A stretch of 32,434 bases of DNA, taken from IMG/VR virus record IMGVR_UViG_3300047274_000137, positions 1-32,434 of that record. One strand, given 5' to 3'. The notes under the pieces are model-generated. The model saw only the letters and a list, made by a program, of their open reading frames with translations, made no database searches and was not told where the DNA came from. A program made the translations under genes and the position numbers. Within the stretch, counting starts at the first letter, position 1, and the number at the start of each line of letters is the position of its first letter. Of this stretch, positions 14,241 to 20,585 are shown in pieces. The stretch comes from a virus.

Positions 14241-14252
14241 TACCCGAAATCG

Positions 14253-14284
14253 TGTGTCACCACGCCTAGTAAAATTAGGGTATG
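14253..14284 (+). promoter_or_regulatory. Capsid-unit promoter, leaderless-type, with TGTGTCAC site
   Basis: TAAAAT (14270-14275) lies six bases before ATG 14282, so transcription should begin at that codon. TGTGTCAC at 14253-14260, in the -35/spacer zone, repeats the half-site found at the promoters at 2412 and 15630. Together with the terminator just upstream this makes the capsid a separate transcription unit. Confidence 0.55.
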
Positions 14285-14335
14285 GTTCGGCGTGTTCGCG
14301 GCCTGTATCTGTTCAGCGTGTTCGCGGCAGGATAA
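14282..14335 (+). CDS. Possible leaderless 17-residue leader peptide upstream of capsid
   Basis: An ATG six bases after the TAAAAT box opens a frame of 17 codons (MVRRVRGLYLFSVFAAG) ending TAA 14333-14335. The true capsid start is 30 bases further on. A leaderless mini-frame here could control capsid translation or simply mark the transcript start. Its coding sequence is largely made of two near-identical 17-base repeats (14286-14302 and 14312-14328). No known peptide matches. Confidence 0.35.
   Translation: MVRRVRGLYLFSVFAAG
14286..14328. repeat. Two 17-base direct repeats in the capsid leader
   Basis: TTCGGCGTGTTCGCGGC (14286-14302) and TTCAGCGTGTTCGCGGC (14312-14328) differ at one base and start 26 bases apart. 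They lie in the 5' leader of the capsid mRNA, where they could form alternative RNA pairings or bind a protein such as the capsid itself. Confidence 0.7.
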
Positions 14336-14364
14336 CTATTCAAAATCTATTTAAGGAAACTACT

Positions 14365-15540
14365 TTGTCTGAATTTGTAAAGATTCAGTCGGAGGCACGT
14401 GCAAACCTTATTGCTCAGATGCGTGACGTTATTGACACCGCTGAAGCAGAGAAGCGCGGCCTTACCGCTGAAGACACCCAGAAGATTGAGCGTATCGAAG
14501 CTGACATTGAGCAGCGCGACAACGCTATCGCTACCGCCCAGAAGGTTGCCGAGCGTGAGGCTCGTGCTGCTGAGGCTGCTGGTTCGTTCGTACCTGCTGC
14601 TGAGATGAAGACCGGGGACGCTGACCTGCTCCGCGCTATCGCTCGTGGCGAGGTTCGTGGTCACGAGTTTGCTCGTGAGTCGCGTGCCGCCCTCGTTCCT
14701 TCGTCGAACACCGTTGGCCAGTCGTTCTACGACCAGGTATTCGGTGTAGCACGTCTGATTGGCCCAATGCTGAACACCTCGGAGATCATTTCGACCGCTT
14801 CGGGCGAAACCCTCGTTCTGCCTACCACCACCGCCTATTCGACTGCTGCCGCTGTTTCGGCTGGTTCGGCTATCTCGGAAAGCAACCCGACCTTCAGCAG
14901 CCTTTCGCTGGGCGCTTTCAAGATCGGTGCGCTGGTTTCGATTTCGAACGAGCTTATTGCTGACGCTGGCTTCGACATTTCGGCCTACATTGCGCAGCAG
15001 CTTGGTGAGTCGCTTGGCTACCAGGCTAACTCGCTGCTGACTGTTGGTACTGGTACTGTTCAGCCAAACGGTATCGCTAACTCGGCTGGTTCGGTTGTAA
15101 CTGGTGGAACTGGCGTTTCGGGTGCGTTCACTTACGAGAACCTGATTGACCTTGTTTACGGCATCGCTGACGGCGCACGTGTTCTTCCTGGTCTGGGCTT
15201 CCAGATGAGCAAGACCGGTATTGCTACCGCTCGTAAGCTCAAGGATGGTGCAGGTAACTACATCTGGACTAACTCGGCCGTTGACGGTCAGCCTGGTTCG
15301 CTTCTTGGCTACAACGTTTACGAGAACCCTGCTGTTGCTGCTGTTGCTACTGGCGCAAAGTCGGTTCTGTTCGGCCACCTGCCATCGTACAAGGTTCGCC
15401 TTGCTGGTGGCCTTCAGGTCGCACAGTCGGCAGATTACGCTTTCGACACCGACGTAACCACCTTCCGCGGTACTCTCCGCCTCGACGGTGGCCTAACCCA
15501 CGCAACCCACGTGGGCTACTTTAAGGGAGCTGCTAGCTAA
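14365..15540 (+). CDS. Major capsid protein (HK97 fold)
   Basis: From TTG 14365 the product is 391 residues; AAGGA (14353-14357) sits seven bases upstream, and earlier in-frame starts would fall in the promoter. The first ~100 residues are helical and charged (SEARANLIAQMRDVIDTAEA, 'KIERIEADIEQRDNAIA'), like the delta/scaffold domain that the protease removes in HK97. The mature part has the family signs: 'TSEIISTASGETLVLPT', 'SLGAFKIGALVSISNELI' (the A-domain/E-loop region), 'IAQQLGESLGYQANSLLTVGTG', and a C-terminal 'YAFDTDVTTFRGTLRLDGGLTH'. The codons are strongly C-ending (ttc, acc, cgc) compared with neighbours, as expected for the most expressed gene. Confidence 0.95.
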   Translation: MSEFVKIQSEARANLIAQMRDVIDTAEAEKRGLTAEDTQKIERIEADIEQRDNAIATAQKVAEREARAAEAAGSFVPAAEMKTGDADLLRAIARGEVRGHEFARESRAALVPSSNTVGQSFYDQVFGVARLIGPMLNTSEIISTASGETLVLPTTTAYSTAAAVSAGSAISESNPTFSSLSLGAFKIGALVSISNELIADAGFDISAYIAQQLGESLGYQANSLLTVGTGTVQPNGIANSAGSVVTGGTGVSGAFTYENLIDLVYGIADGARVLPGLGFQMSKTGIATARKLKDGAGNYIWTNSAVDGQPGSLLGYNVYENPAVAAVATGAKSVLFGHLPSYKVRLAGGLQVAQSADYAFDTDVTTFRGTLRLDGGLTHATHVGYFKGAAS

Positions 15541-15554
15541 CCCTTAGCAAGACC

Positions 15555-15597
15555 GGAAACCCCTCGGAGTGCGTAGGCTTCGGGGGGTTTCCTCTTT
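15555..15597 (+). terminator. Rho-independent terminator after capsid
   Basis: GGAAACCCC (15555-15563) pairs with GGGGTTTCC (15584-15592), followed by TCTTT. It closes the capsid transcription unit and isolates it from the next promoter at 15630. Confidence 0.85.
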
Positions 15598-15629
15598 CTG
15601 CGACACGCCAAAAAAGTTTTGTAAAAGTG

Positions 15630-15667
15630 TTGACGTGATCCGCGAAAGTGTGTCATAATAAATACAC
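15630..15667 (+). promoter_or_regulatory. TTGACG/CATAAT promoter with GTGT...ACAC operator-like site
   Basis: -35 TTGACG (15630-15635) and -10 CATAAT (15654-15659) are 18 bases apart. The -10 lies between GTGT (15650-15653) and ACAC (15664-15667), and TGTGTCA (15649-15655) repeats the half-site of the 2412 promoter. It drives the 44-residue gene at 15702. Confidence 0.65.
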
Positions 15668-15701
15668 GGCAAGGGAAAAGCCGGGAAAGAAAAGGGAAAA
15701 A

Positions 15702-15836
15702 ATGTTCTTCAAGACCGAAACTGTTTTCAAGGTTCTAGCAACTCAGGCAGCTGCTGAAAAGTATGTGGCACGCTGGTTCGCTAACGGTGGCGTTCGTATC
15801 GAAGCCATCAACGGAAAGTTTTTCGTAGTGGCATAA
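15702..15836 (+). CDS. 44-residue protein in its own promoter-terminator unit
   Basis: From ATG 15702 the product is 44 residues, MFFKTETVF...GGVRIEAINGKFFVVA: a short helix (AAAEKYVARWFA) followed by two beta strands (VRIEAI, KFFVVA). A perfect AAAGGGAAAA ribosome site precedes it, a TTGACG promoter lies 67 bases upstream, and a strong terminator begins 32 bases downstream. This monocistronic layout, between capsid and the glycosyltransferases, suggests high and separate expression, typical of a host-directed or accessory gene. I do not recognise it. Longer frames from 15648 begin inside the promoter and are rejected. Confidence 0.7.
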   Translation: MFFKTETVFKVLATQAAAEKYVARWFANGGVRIEAINGKFFVVA

Positions 15837-15867
15837 GGCTTACCCTTTCCCCCTTTTTGGGTGAGGC

Positions 15868-15904
15868 AAAAACCCCGGCACAAACCCCCTGTGTCGGGGT
15901 TTTC
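15868..15904 (+). terminator. Rho-independent terminator after the 44-residue gene
   Basis: AAAACCCCGGCACA pairs with TGTGTCGGGGTTTT around a short C-rich loop, giving a long stem with an A-tract before and a T-tract after. The following TATCGT promoter box starts four bases later, so the terminator doubles as upstream insulation for the glycosyltransferase operon. Confidence 0.88.
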
Positions 15905-15907
15905 TGC

Positions 15908-15922
15908 TATCGTGAAACCATG
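15908..15922 (+). promoter_or_regulatory. Leaderless-type -10 box before the glycosyltransferase operon
   Basis: TATCGT (15908-15913) ends exactly six bases before ATG 15920. There is no Shine-Dalgarno because the upstream DNA is the terminator stem. The spacing equals that at 7783, 14270 and 18166. Confidence 0.5.
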
Positions 15923-17110
15923 AAACCTACGCTAAACGGTATTTTCACGGTCTGGTCTAATTCGCCTGGTTCGCCTACCGGCTATGGTGAGCAAGCGAAA
16001 CTTCTTGTTGATCGTCTAGCGCGTGACGCTAAAGGTGTTGCCGCTATCTCTAACTATGGGCTTGAAGGCAACGTTGGGGAATACAAAACCCCGTATGGTG
16101 TTGTGCCGCATTATCCGCGTGGCCTTGACCCTTATTCGCAGGATGTTGGCCCTATGCATCATGCCCACTTCGTTAGCCAACACAAGAAAACCCCTAACGC
16201 CATGATTGGCCTTTATGATTCGTGGGTTATCAAGGGTTCAGCTTGGGATAAGTTGAATTTGGGTTGGTGGACTCCACTAGACCATATTTCGTTACCGCCG
16301 TTGGTAGAAAAGTTTTTGCGCCGTAAGAATGTGACCCCTATCGCTATGGCGAAGCATGGCGTTGAGCAAATGAACGCTAAGGGTATTGAGTGTGAGTATG
16401 TGCCTCACGGCATTGACACCAAGATTTTCAAACCGACTATGGATATTCAGGGCATGAATATTCGCGACTATATGGGTACGAAAGATAATTTCGTGGTGGG
16501 TATGGTTGCCGCGAATAAGGCTTCGGGATTGTTGCACCGTAAGGCGTTTAGCGAAAATATTTTGGCGTTTAGTATTTTCTGGAAGAAGCACCCGGAAGCG
16601 CGCCTGTATTTGCACACCGATCCTTTGGGGTCGGCGCAGGGCTGGAATCTGTTGACGTTGATTGAGTCGCTGGGTATCCCTAAAGATGTGGTTTTGTTTC
16701 CGCCGTTTGTTGACTACAAGTATGGGATTGCTCAGCAGGATTTGGCTGCGTTCTATTCGGGTATTGACGTGCTGTTAGCGGCCGGTTATGGCGAGGGTTT
16801 TGGTGTGCCTACGGTTGAAGCTCAGGCGTGTGGTACGCGTGTTATTGGCTCTTCGTGGGCGGCTACTAAGGATTTGGTTGCTGATGATGGTTGGCTGGTT
16901 GAGGGGCAACCTACGTGGGATGCTGGGCAGAACGCTTGGTGGTCTACGCCGCTTGTGCCGTCTATTGTGTCGGCGTTAGAGGAGGCGTTTGCTGTGGGTA
17001 TTTCGCGTTCTAAGGTGGCGCAGGATTTTGCGGCTGGCTTTGATGCTGACCTGGTGTGGGAACGTGACTGGCTGCCTGTGTTGGGCCGTCTGCTTGAGAA
17101 GTCCAAGTGA
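15920..17110 (+). CDS. Glycosyltransferase, GT4-like (GT-B fold)
   Basis: From ATG 15920 the product is 396 residues. The N-terminal Rossmann half begins with 'FTVWSNSPGSPTGYGEQAKLLVDRLA', typical of GT4 acceptor domains. The C-terminal donor half has 'LAAGYGEGFGVPTVEAQACGTRVIGS', the E-G-F-G-x-P-x-x-E-A-x-A-C-G signature in which the glutamates bind the nucleotide sugar. It moves a sugar from a nucleotide donor to an unknown acceptor. Its position right after the capsid, in one operon with a GT2 enzyme and a cytidylyltransferase, suggests decoration of virion protein or of the host wall polymer. Its stop overlaps the GT2 start (GTGA). Confidence 0.85.
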   Translation: MKPTLNGIFTVWSNSPGSPTGYGEQAKLLVDRLARDAKGVAAISNYGLEGNVGEYKTPYGVVPHYPRGLDPYSQDVGPMHHAHFVSQHKKTPNAMIGLYDSWVIKGSAWDKLNLGWWTPLDHISLPPLVEKFLRRKNVTPIAMAKHGVEQMNAKGIECEYVPHGIDTKIFKPTMDIQGMNIRDYMGTKDNFVVGMVAANKASGLLHRKAFSENILAFSIFWKKHPEARLYLHTDPLGSAQGWNLLTLIESLGIPKDVVLFPPFVDYKYGIAQQDLAAFYSGIDVLLAAGYGEGFGVPTVEAQACGTRVIGSSWAATKDLVADDGWLVEGQPTWDAGQNAWWSTPLVPSIVSALEEAFAVGISRSKVAQDFAAGFDADLVWERDWLPVLGRLLEKSK

Positions 17111-17754
17111 TTCCCGTATTAGGGTTCGCTACCCTCACAAAGTTTGATTTGGCTGACCGCCTGTTAGCGTCTATAGATTATCCGGTGCAACACCTGGTTA
17201 TCGTGAATAACAGCGGTAAGAGAAGCTGGACTCCGACTAAACCTGATCTGGTTGAAAACCTTTGGCATATTGAAGTACCGTATGGCCTCGGTTTGGTTGG
17301 CGCATGGAATCTAATTATCAAGTCAACGCCGTACGCACCATATTGGGTTTTGGTGAATGACGATGCGTGGTTTGAGCCGGGTGCGTTAGCGACGATTGCG
17401 GCCGAGGTGGATACTGACGCACTCAATTTCCTAAAGTGTTCGCCTGAATGGTCTGCGCCGGTATTTGGGCAGGGCATGGTTGAAAAGGTGGGGTTGTATG
17501 ACGAACGTTTTTACCCTCTCTATTTTGACGATAACGACTTAGAGCGACGTGTTGAACGGGCTGACGTGCCTATTAAACGGTTGTCTGCGGTTGTTCACCA
17601 CAACAATTCAAGTACGTTGGCTAGTGGCTTCCAGGAGGCTAATAACCGTACGTATGTGGCAAACATGAACCTACATAATCAGAAGATAAACACGAATGAC
17701 TTTTCGCAGGGTGAATGGTCGTTGAAGATCAGGAGGGCTAACCGTTGGGACTAG
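17107..17754 (+). CDS. Glycosyltransferase, GT2-like (GT-A fold)
   Basis: The product has 215 residues. The N terminus (VLGFATLTKFDLADRLLASI) and LVIVNNSG match the nucleotide-sugar half of GT2 enzymes; WVLVNDDAWFEPGAL (80-94) contains the acidic metal motif (NDD, 84-86), and 'FYPLYFDDNDLERRVERA' is the usual acceptor-side D-D-x-D-(F/L)-x-x-R block. The GTG start overlaps the GT4 stop. With the GT4 and TagD-like enzymes it probably builds a short glycan. It lacks transmembrane helices, so it works in the cytoplasm, as expected for virion modification before lysis. Confidence 0.82.
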   Translation: MIPVLGFATLTKFDLADRLLASIDYPVQHLVIVNNSGKRSWTPTKPDLVENLWHIEVPYGLGLVGAWNLIIKSTPYAPYWVLVNDDAWFEPGALATIAAEVDTDALNFLKCSPEWSAPVFGQGMVEKVGLYDERFYPLYFDDNDLERRVERADVPIKRLSAVVHHNNSSTLASGFQEANNRTYVANMNLHNQKINTNDFSQGEWSLKIRRANRWD

Positions 17755-18173
17755 TTGTGTACACCGGTGGCACGTTTGACCTGTACCACGAGGGCCACGC
17801 TGCGTTTCTTGAACGATGCGCCCAATTCGGGCGGGTTTTTGTTTCGTTGAATACTGACGAATTTATTTCCTCCTATAAGGGGCGGCCGCCGGTCATGACG
17901 TATCGTGAACGCGAGGCCGTGTTGCGGTCGTGTCGTTGGGTTGCTGATGTTGTACCTAACCGGGGTGGCGCAGATTCGACGATTTCGATTGAGGATGTAG
18001 CTCCTGATTTGATTGTGGTTGGTTCGGATTGGGCGCGGCGCGACTATTACGCGCAGATGGGCTTTGACCAGGATTGGCTTGACGCGCGTGGTATTGGTTT
18101 AATGTATTTGCCGTATACGCAGGGGATCAGTACGACCGACATTAAAACGCGTATGCGCTTCGGGGTAAACTAG
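17745..18173 (+). CDS. Cytidylyltransferase, TagD-like (glycerol-3-phosphate type)
   Basis: The product has 142 residues, close to the ~130 of TagD. It carries GTFDLYHEGH (9-18), the H-x-G-H catalytic motif, 'KGRPPVMTYREREAVLRSCRWV' matching the TagD block KG...TYE-R..I, and GISTTDIKTR near the end, the I-S-T-T motif. Such enzymes make CDP-glycerol or a related CDP-activated alcohol from CTP. In bacteria this feeds teichoic acid synthesis; here it is co-transcribed with two glycosyltransferases, so the product may be an activated donor for the same modification. TTG start, overlapping the GT2 gene by 10 bases. Confidence 0.85.
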   Translation: MGLVVYTGGTFDLYHEGHAAFLERCAQFGRVFVSLNTDEFISSYKGRPPVMTYREREAVLRSCRWVADVVPNRGGADSTISIEDVAPDLIVVGSDWARRDYYAQMGFDQDWLDARGIGLMYLPYTQGISTTDIKTRMRFGVN

Positions 18174-18180
18174 AAGCATG
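18166..18180 (+). promoter_or_regulatory. Leaderless-type -10 box before the connector gene
   Basis: TAAACT (18166-18171) ends six bases before ATG 18178, inside the end of the cytidylyltransferase gene. It would restart transcription for the connector and tail operon. No Shine-Dalgarno is visible apart from AGAAG. Confidence 0.5.
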
Positions 18181-18777
18181 GCAATTACTAACGGTTACGC
18201 GACTCTTGCGGAAGTGAAAGCTGCGCTACGTATTGGCGATAGCGTTGACGATTCACTATTAGAGATGGCGATTGAATCAGCTAGCCGCCTGATTGACGGC
18301 TACACTAACCGTTCGTTCTATAACGCTGGTACTGCTACGCGTTATTTTGTGGCACAGTCTGACCTGTATTCGCCGCTTGATGATGCGGTCAGCATTAGCT
18401 CGGTTGAAACTTCTAGCAACCTTGACGGCACTTATGACGTGACGTGGGCTACGACCGATTACCAGACTGAGCCGCTGAATGGGATTGTTGACGGGCTTTC
18501 GTGGCCTATTAACGCGTTGCGTGCTATTGAAAACTATGTGTTCCCGGTTGCTTACGGTCAGGCTGGTGTAAAGGTTACTGGCGTTTGGGGTTGGTCGGCT
18601 GTACCTATCACGGTGAAACAGGCTTGTATCATTCAGGCTAGCCGTATCTTTAAACGCCTTGACTCGCCGCTAGGTGTTTTGTCTGCCCCTGATCTTGGTT
18701 TTATTCGTGTCGGGTCACGCCTTGACCCGGATGTGGCGCAACTGGTTGACCCATATAAAAAGGTGTTGATGGCGTAG
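18178..18777 (+). CDS. Head-tail connector (gp6-like adaptor)
   Basis: The product has 199 residues. The start, 'YATLAEVKAALRIGDSVDDSLLEMAIESASRLIDGYTNRSF', is the usual helical opening of HK97 gp6-like adaptors, followed by a beta domain and late helices ('VKQACIIQASRIFKRLDSPLG'). It would form a ring under the portal. Its place after the capsid, interrupted here by the sugar cassette, fits the standard HK97 order. The stop shares one base with the next GTG. Confidence 0.85.
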   Translation: MAITNGYATLAEVKAALRIGDSVDDSLLEMAIESASRLIDGYTNRSFYNAGTATRYFVAQSDLYSPLDDAVSISSVETSSNLDGTYDVTWATTDYQTEPLNGIVDGLSWPINALRAIENYVFPVAYGQAGVKVTGVWGWSAVPITVKQACIIQASRIFKRLDSPLGVLSAPDLGFIRVGSRLDPDVAQLVDPYKKVLMA

Positions 18778-19184
18778 TGGCTAGCATTACGGCTATTCGT
18801 ACTGGTATTGCCACTAACCTGGCTACCATTAGCGGTTTGCGTACTGCGTCTACGATTCCTGACAACGTTAATCCGCCGTACGCTATCGTGATCCCTAACG
18901 GCGTTGACTACCATAAGGCGTTTGCTAACGGGCTGAATACTTATACGTTTACGGTGACGGTTGTTGTCGGGCGTGTATCTGAGCGTACTGCTCAAAACCT
19001 TCTTGATTCGTATTGTTCCCCTACTGGGTCTGCCAGTATCAAGGGTGCGATAGAATCAGATAGGACACTTTCAGGCACAGCGTTTGATTGTGTTGTTACC
19101 GGCATGAGAAACTACGGCTCTACGGTGATTGGCGAAAATACCTATTTGGCTGCCGAATTTGATTTGGTTGTCCAAGCTAACTAA
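18777..19184 (+). CDS. Tail terminator/completion protein (putative)
   Basis: The product has 135 residues. A helical start (ITAIRTGIATNLATI) is followed by 'NPPYAIVIPNGVDYHKAFANGLNTYTFTVTVVVGRVSERTAQNLLDSY', the pattern of the tail-terminator family in actinophages: a short strand with Pro-Pro-Tyr-Ala and a beta sheet with a helix. It would cap the tail and join it to the connector. Located between connector and major tail protein, as expected. GTG start directly coupled to the connector stop. Confidence 0.75.
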   Translation: MASITAIRTGIATNLATISGLRTASTIPDNVNPPYAIVIPNGVDYHKAFANGLNTYTFTVTVVVGRVSERTAQNLLDSYCSPTGSASIKGAIESDRTLSGTAFDCVVTGMRNYGSTVIGENTYLAAEFDLVVQAN

Positions 19185-19196
19185 TAAGGAAAACAA

Positions 19197-19604
19197 ATGG
19201 CAAAGTATGTTGCTACTGATCACAAGATCACTATTAACGGAACTGACTTTTCTTCTTCGCTTCAGTCGGTAGACCTTACCGTTTCGGCTGACGAGGTTGA
19301 AACTACCGCGTTCGGTGGCGCATGGCGTACCCGTACTGCTGGTCTGAAGTCGGGTTCGGTCACTCTTAACTTCTTCCAGGACTTTGGCGCAAGCTCGGTT
19401 GACGCAACCCTTTCGGGCCTGTTCGGCTCGAACGCTACTGTTGTTGTCACCCCTACCAGCACCGCTGTTTCAAGCACTAACCCTTCGTGGTCGGGTGTGT
19501 TCCTGGTTTCGCAGTACCAGCCTTTTGCTGCTTCGGTTGGCGATATCGCTACCCTTAGCGTCACTTGGCCTTCGGCTGGCACTATCAGCCGCGCCACCGC
19601 CTAA
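19197..19604 (+). CDS. Major tail protein
   Basis: The product has 135 residues. It is strand-rich, with 'ITINGTDFSSSLQSVDLTVSADEVETTAFGG' at the start, a signature of siphovirus tail tube proteins, and 'GDIATLSVTWPSAGT' near the end. An AAGGAAAAC site stands before the ATG. Codons are C-ending and resemble those of the capsid, which fits high expression. Its hexamers would stack to form the tail tube, whose length is set by the tape measure at 21224. Confidence 0.88.
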   Translation: MAKYVATDHKITINGTDFSSSLQSVDLTVSADEVETTAFGGAWRTRTAGLKSGSVTLNFFQDFGASSVDATLSGLFGSNATVVVTPTSTAVSSTNPSWSGVFLVSQYQPFAASVGDIATLSVTWPSAGTISRATA

Positions 19605-19628
19605 ACAAAATAACAAGAAAGTAAACAA

Positions 19629-19877
19629 ATGAAGATCAGCCTACGCATTGACTTCGCCGACGGAAGCACGAAAGACGTGGTGTGTTCAGCACCGGATTTC
19701 GTTGCTTTTGAAGATCGTTTCAATCTGTCTATTACTCGTCTTGATAAAGAGATGAAGTTTACGCACCTGCTGTTTTTGGGTTGGACTGCTTCGCACCGCA
19801 TGAAGGCTACGGCCCTTGACTTTGAGTCGTGGGTTGACACCGTTGATTCTGTTGGTGCTACCGGTAGCCCAAAATAG
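19629..19877 (+). CDS. Tail assembly chaperone, short form (G-like)
   Basis: The product has 82 residues, ending TAG 19875-19877. It has a beta start (MKISLRIDFADGSTKDVV), then a helical part 'VAFEDRFNLSITRL', 'THLLFLGWTASHR', and is placed between the major tail protein and the tape measure, the position of lambda gpG. The end of the frame contains a slippery heptamer, so a fraction of ribosomes continue in the -1 frame. It works with the tape measure to start tube assembly and is not part of the virion. Confidence 0.85.
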   Translation: MKISLRIDFADGSTKDVVCSAPDFVAFEDRFNLSITRLDKEMKFTHLLFLGWTASHRMKATALDFESWVDTVDSVGATGSPK

Positions 19878-20026
19878 AGGGTCTGGGCGATAGTAGCCAT
19901 CATTGGTATATCGCCTGGTTAGCTTGTGAAACTGGTATTGCTCCTAGTGTGCTGTTGGCTGAGTCTGACCGTATGTTGTGGACTATGGGCCGGTATCTGA
20001 TTTCCAAGAATCAGCCAAATAGGTAA
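19629..20026 (+). CDS. Tail assembly chaperone, frameshifted form (G-T-like)
   Basis: Reading to Lys82 and shifting back one base at 19868-19874 adds 50 codons, from ATA 19874 to TAA 20024-20026, for a total of 132 residues. The added part (IEGLGDSSHHWYIAWLACET, then PSVLLAESDRMLWTMGRYLI) has the W...A...G-I-P-S-x-L-L-x-E...W pattern of T-like extensions in actinophages. It has no start codon of its own with a ribosome site, so it can only be made by frameshift. The true span is a join: 19629-19874 and 19874-20026. Confidence 0.85.
19868..19874 (+). other. Programmed -1 ribosomal frameshift site (CCCAAAA)
   Basis: In the zero frame the codons are CCA AAA after a C, so the heptamer is C CCA AAA, a canonical X XXY YYZ slippery site, and the zero-frame stop TAG follows at once. 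tRNAs can re-pair on CCC AAA after slipping back one base. No experimental signal is available, but position and downstream protein similarity agree. Confidence 0.85.
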
Positions 20027-20028
20027 GT

Positions 20029-20064
20029 GAAAACCCCCGGTCGTTTGACTCGGGGGTTTTCCTT
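20029..20064. terminator. Bidirectional terminator between tail chaperone and reverse gene
   Basis: AAACCCCCG (20031-20039) pairs with CGGGGGTTT (20051-20059), with an A-tract on one side and TTTTCCTTTT on the other. It can end both the forward tail transcript, which stops at 20026, and the reverse gene, which ends at 20073. Confidence 0.85.
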
Positions 20065-20072
20065 TTGCCGTG

Positions 20073-20474
20073 TTAGGCGGTGATTGTGTTGAAGCCGTTG
20101 AGCTTGAAGTTGCCGTGTGCGATGATCTGGAACATGGCGAGGTCAATAGCCTTTTGCACTTCGGCTTCGGTGCGGCTGGTGTGTGCCAAATAATATTCTG
20201 CCCAGTCGCTGTTTTGAATCATGTTGTAGGCGATACCGACTACTAGACGCTGCCAGGTTGGGTTTGCGTGTGGAATGTTGCCGTTTTCGATTGCATAGCA
20301 GACGGCTTCCATAGCGTATACGTCGGTGAGTGTGTCTGCTAGGTCGTAGTGGACTGATCCAATTTCTGCCCAGATACGCTTTTCGGGGTTGCTGGTGAAG
20401 TTGCTGTTTACGTATTCGGCAACAATTTCCTGATAGGTAATGTCTAGGTCTGACATTGAGGTGATGGTTGACAT
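20073..20474 (-). CDS. Reverse-strand accessory protein inside the tail module (unknown)
   Basis: The product has 133 residues. It is acidic and helical: 'MSDLDITYQEIVAEYVNSNF', 'HYDLADTLTDVYAMEAVCYAIENG', 'TWQRLVVGIAYNMIQNSDWAEYYLAHTSRTEAEVQKAIDLAMFQIIAHGNF'. The start has a good AAAAGGGAAACC site, its own promoter at 20512-20541 (minus), and a terminator at its 3' end. It lies opposite to every gene around it, between chaperone and tape measure, the pattern of an independently expressed accessory (moron-like) gene. I recognise no family; superinfection or host-takeover roles are only possibilities. No signal peptide or membrane segment. Confidence 0.8.
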   Translation of the reverse strand: MSTITSMSDLDITYQEIVAEYVNSNFTSNPEKRIWAEIGSVHYDLADTLTDVYAMEAVCYAIENGNIPHANPTWQRLVVGIAYNMIQNSDWAEYYLAHTSRTEAEVQKAIDLAMFQIIAHGNFKLNGFNTITA

Positions 20475-20511
20475 GGTTTCCCTTTTCTGCCGTTTTCCCT
20501 TCGGCTGTTTC

Positions 20512-20541
20512 AGTATGGCATAAACACGGTTGGCTAGTCAA
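20512..20541 (-). promoter_or_regulatory. Promoter of the reverse-strand gene
   Basis: On the minus strand, -35 TTGACT (20541-20536) and -10 CATACT (20517-20512) are 18 bases apart, with TGC before the -10 giving an extended form. Transcription would start near 20505, about 30 bases before the ATG. The AAAGGGAAA ribosome site matches those behind the other TTGAC-type promoters. Confidence 0.65.
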
Positions 20542-20569
20542 TTCTTTTTTTGGCGTGTTGCGTGGTTGG

Positions 20570-20585
20570 TAGACTTGTAGGCATG
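20570..20585 (+). promoter_or_regulatory. Leaderless-type -10 box before the second tail operon
   Basis: TAGACT (20570-20575) ends seven bases before ATG 20583. It restarts forward transcription after the reverse gene and the terminator. No Shine-Dalgarno is present. Confidence 0.5.

Noticed and set aside
14347-15378. A 343-residue open frame antisense to the capsid gene
   Set aside because: It has no start context, is Ser/Arg/Asn-rich, and arises because the capsid's biased codons rarely give stops on the other strand. The forward frame is a clear HK97 capsid.
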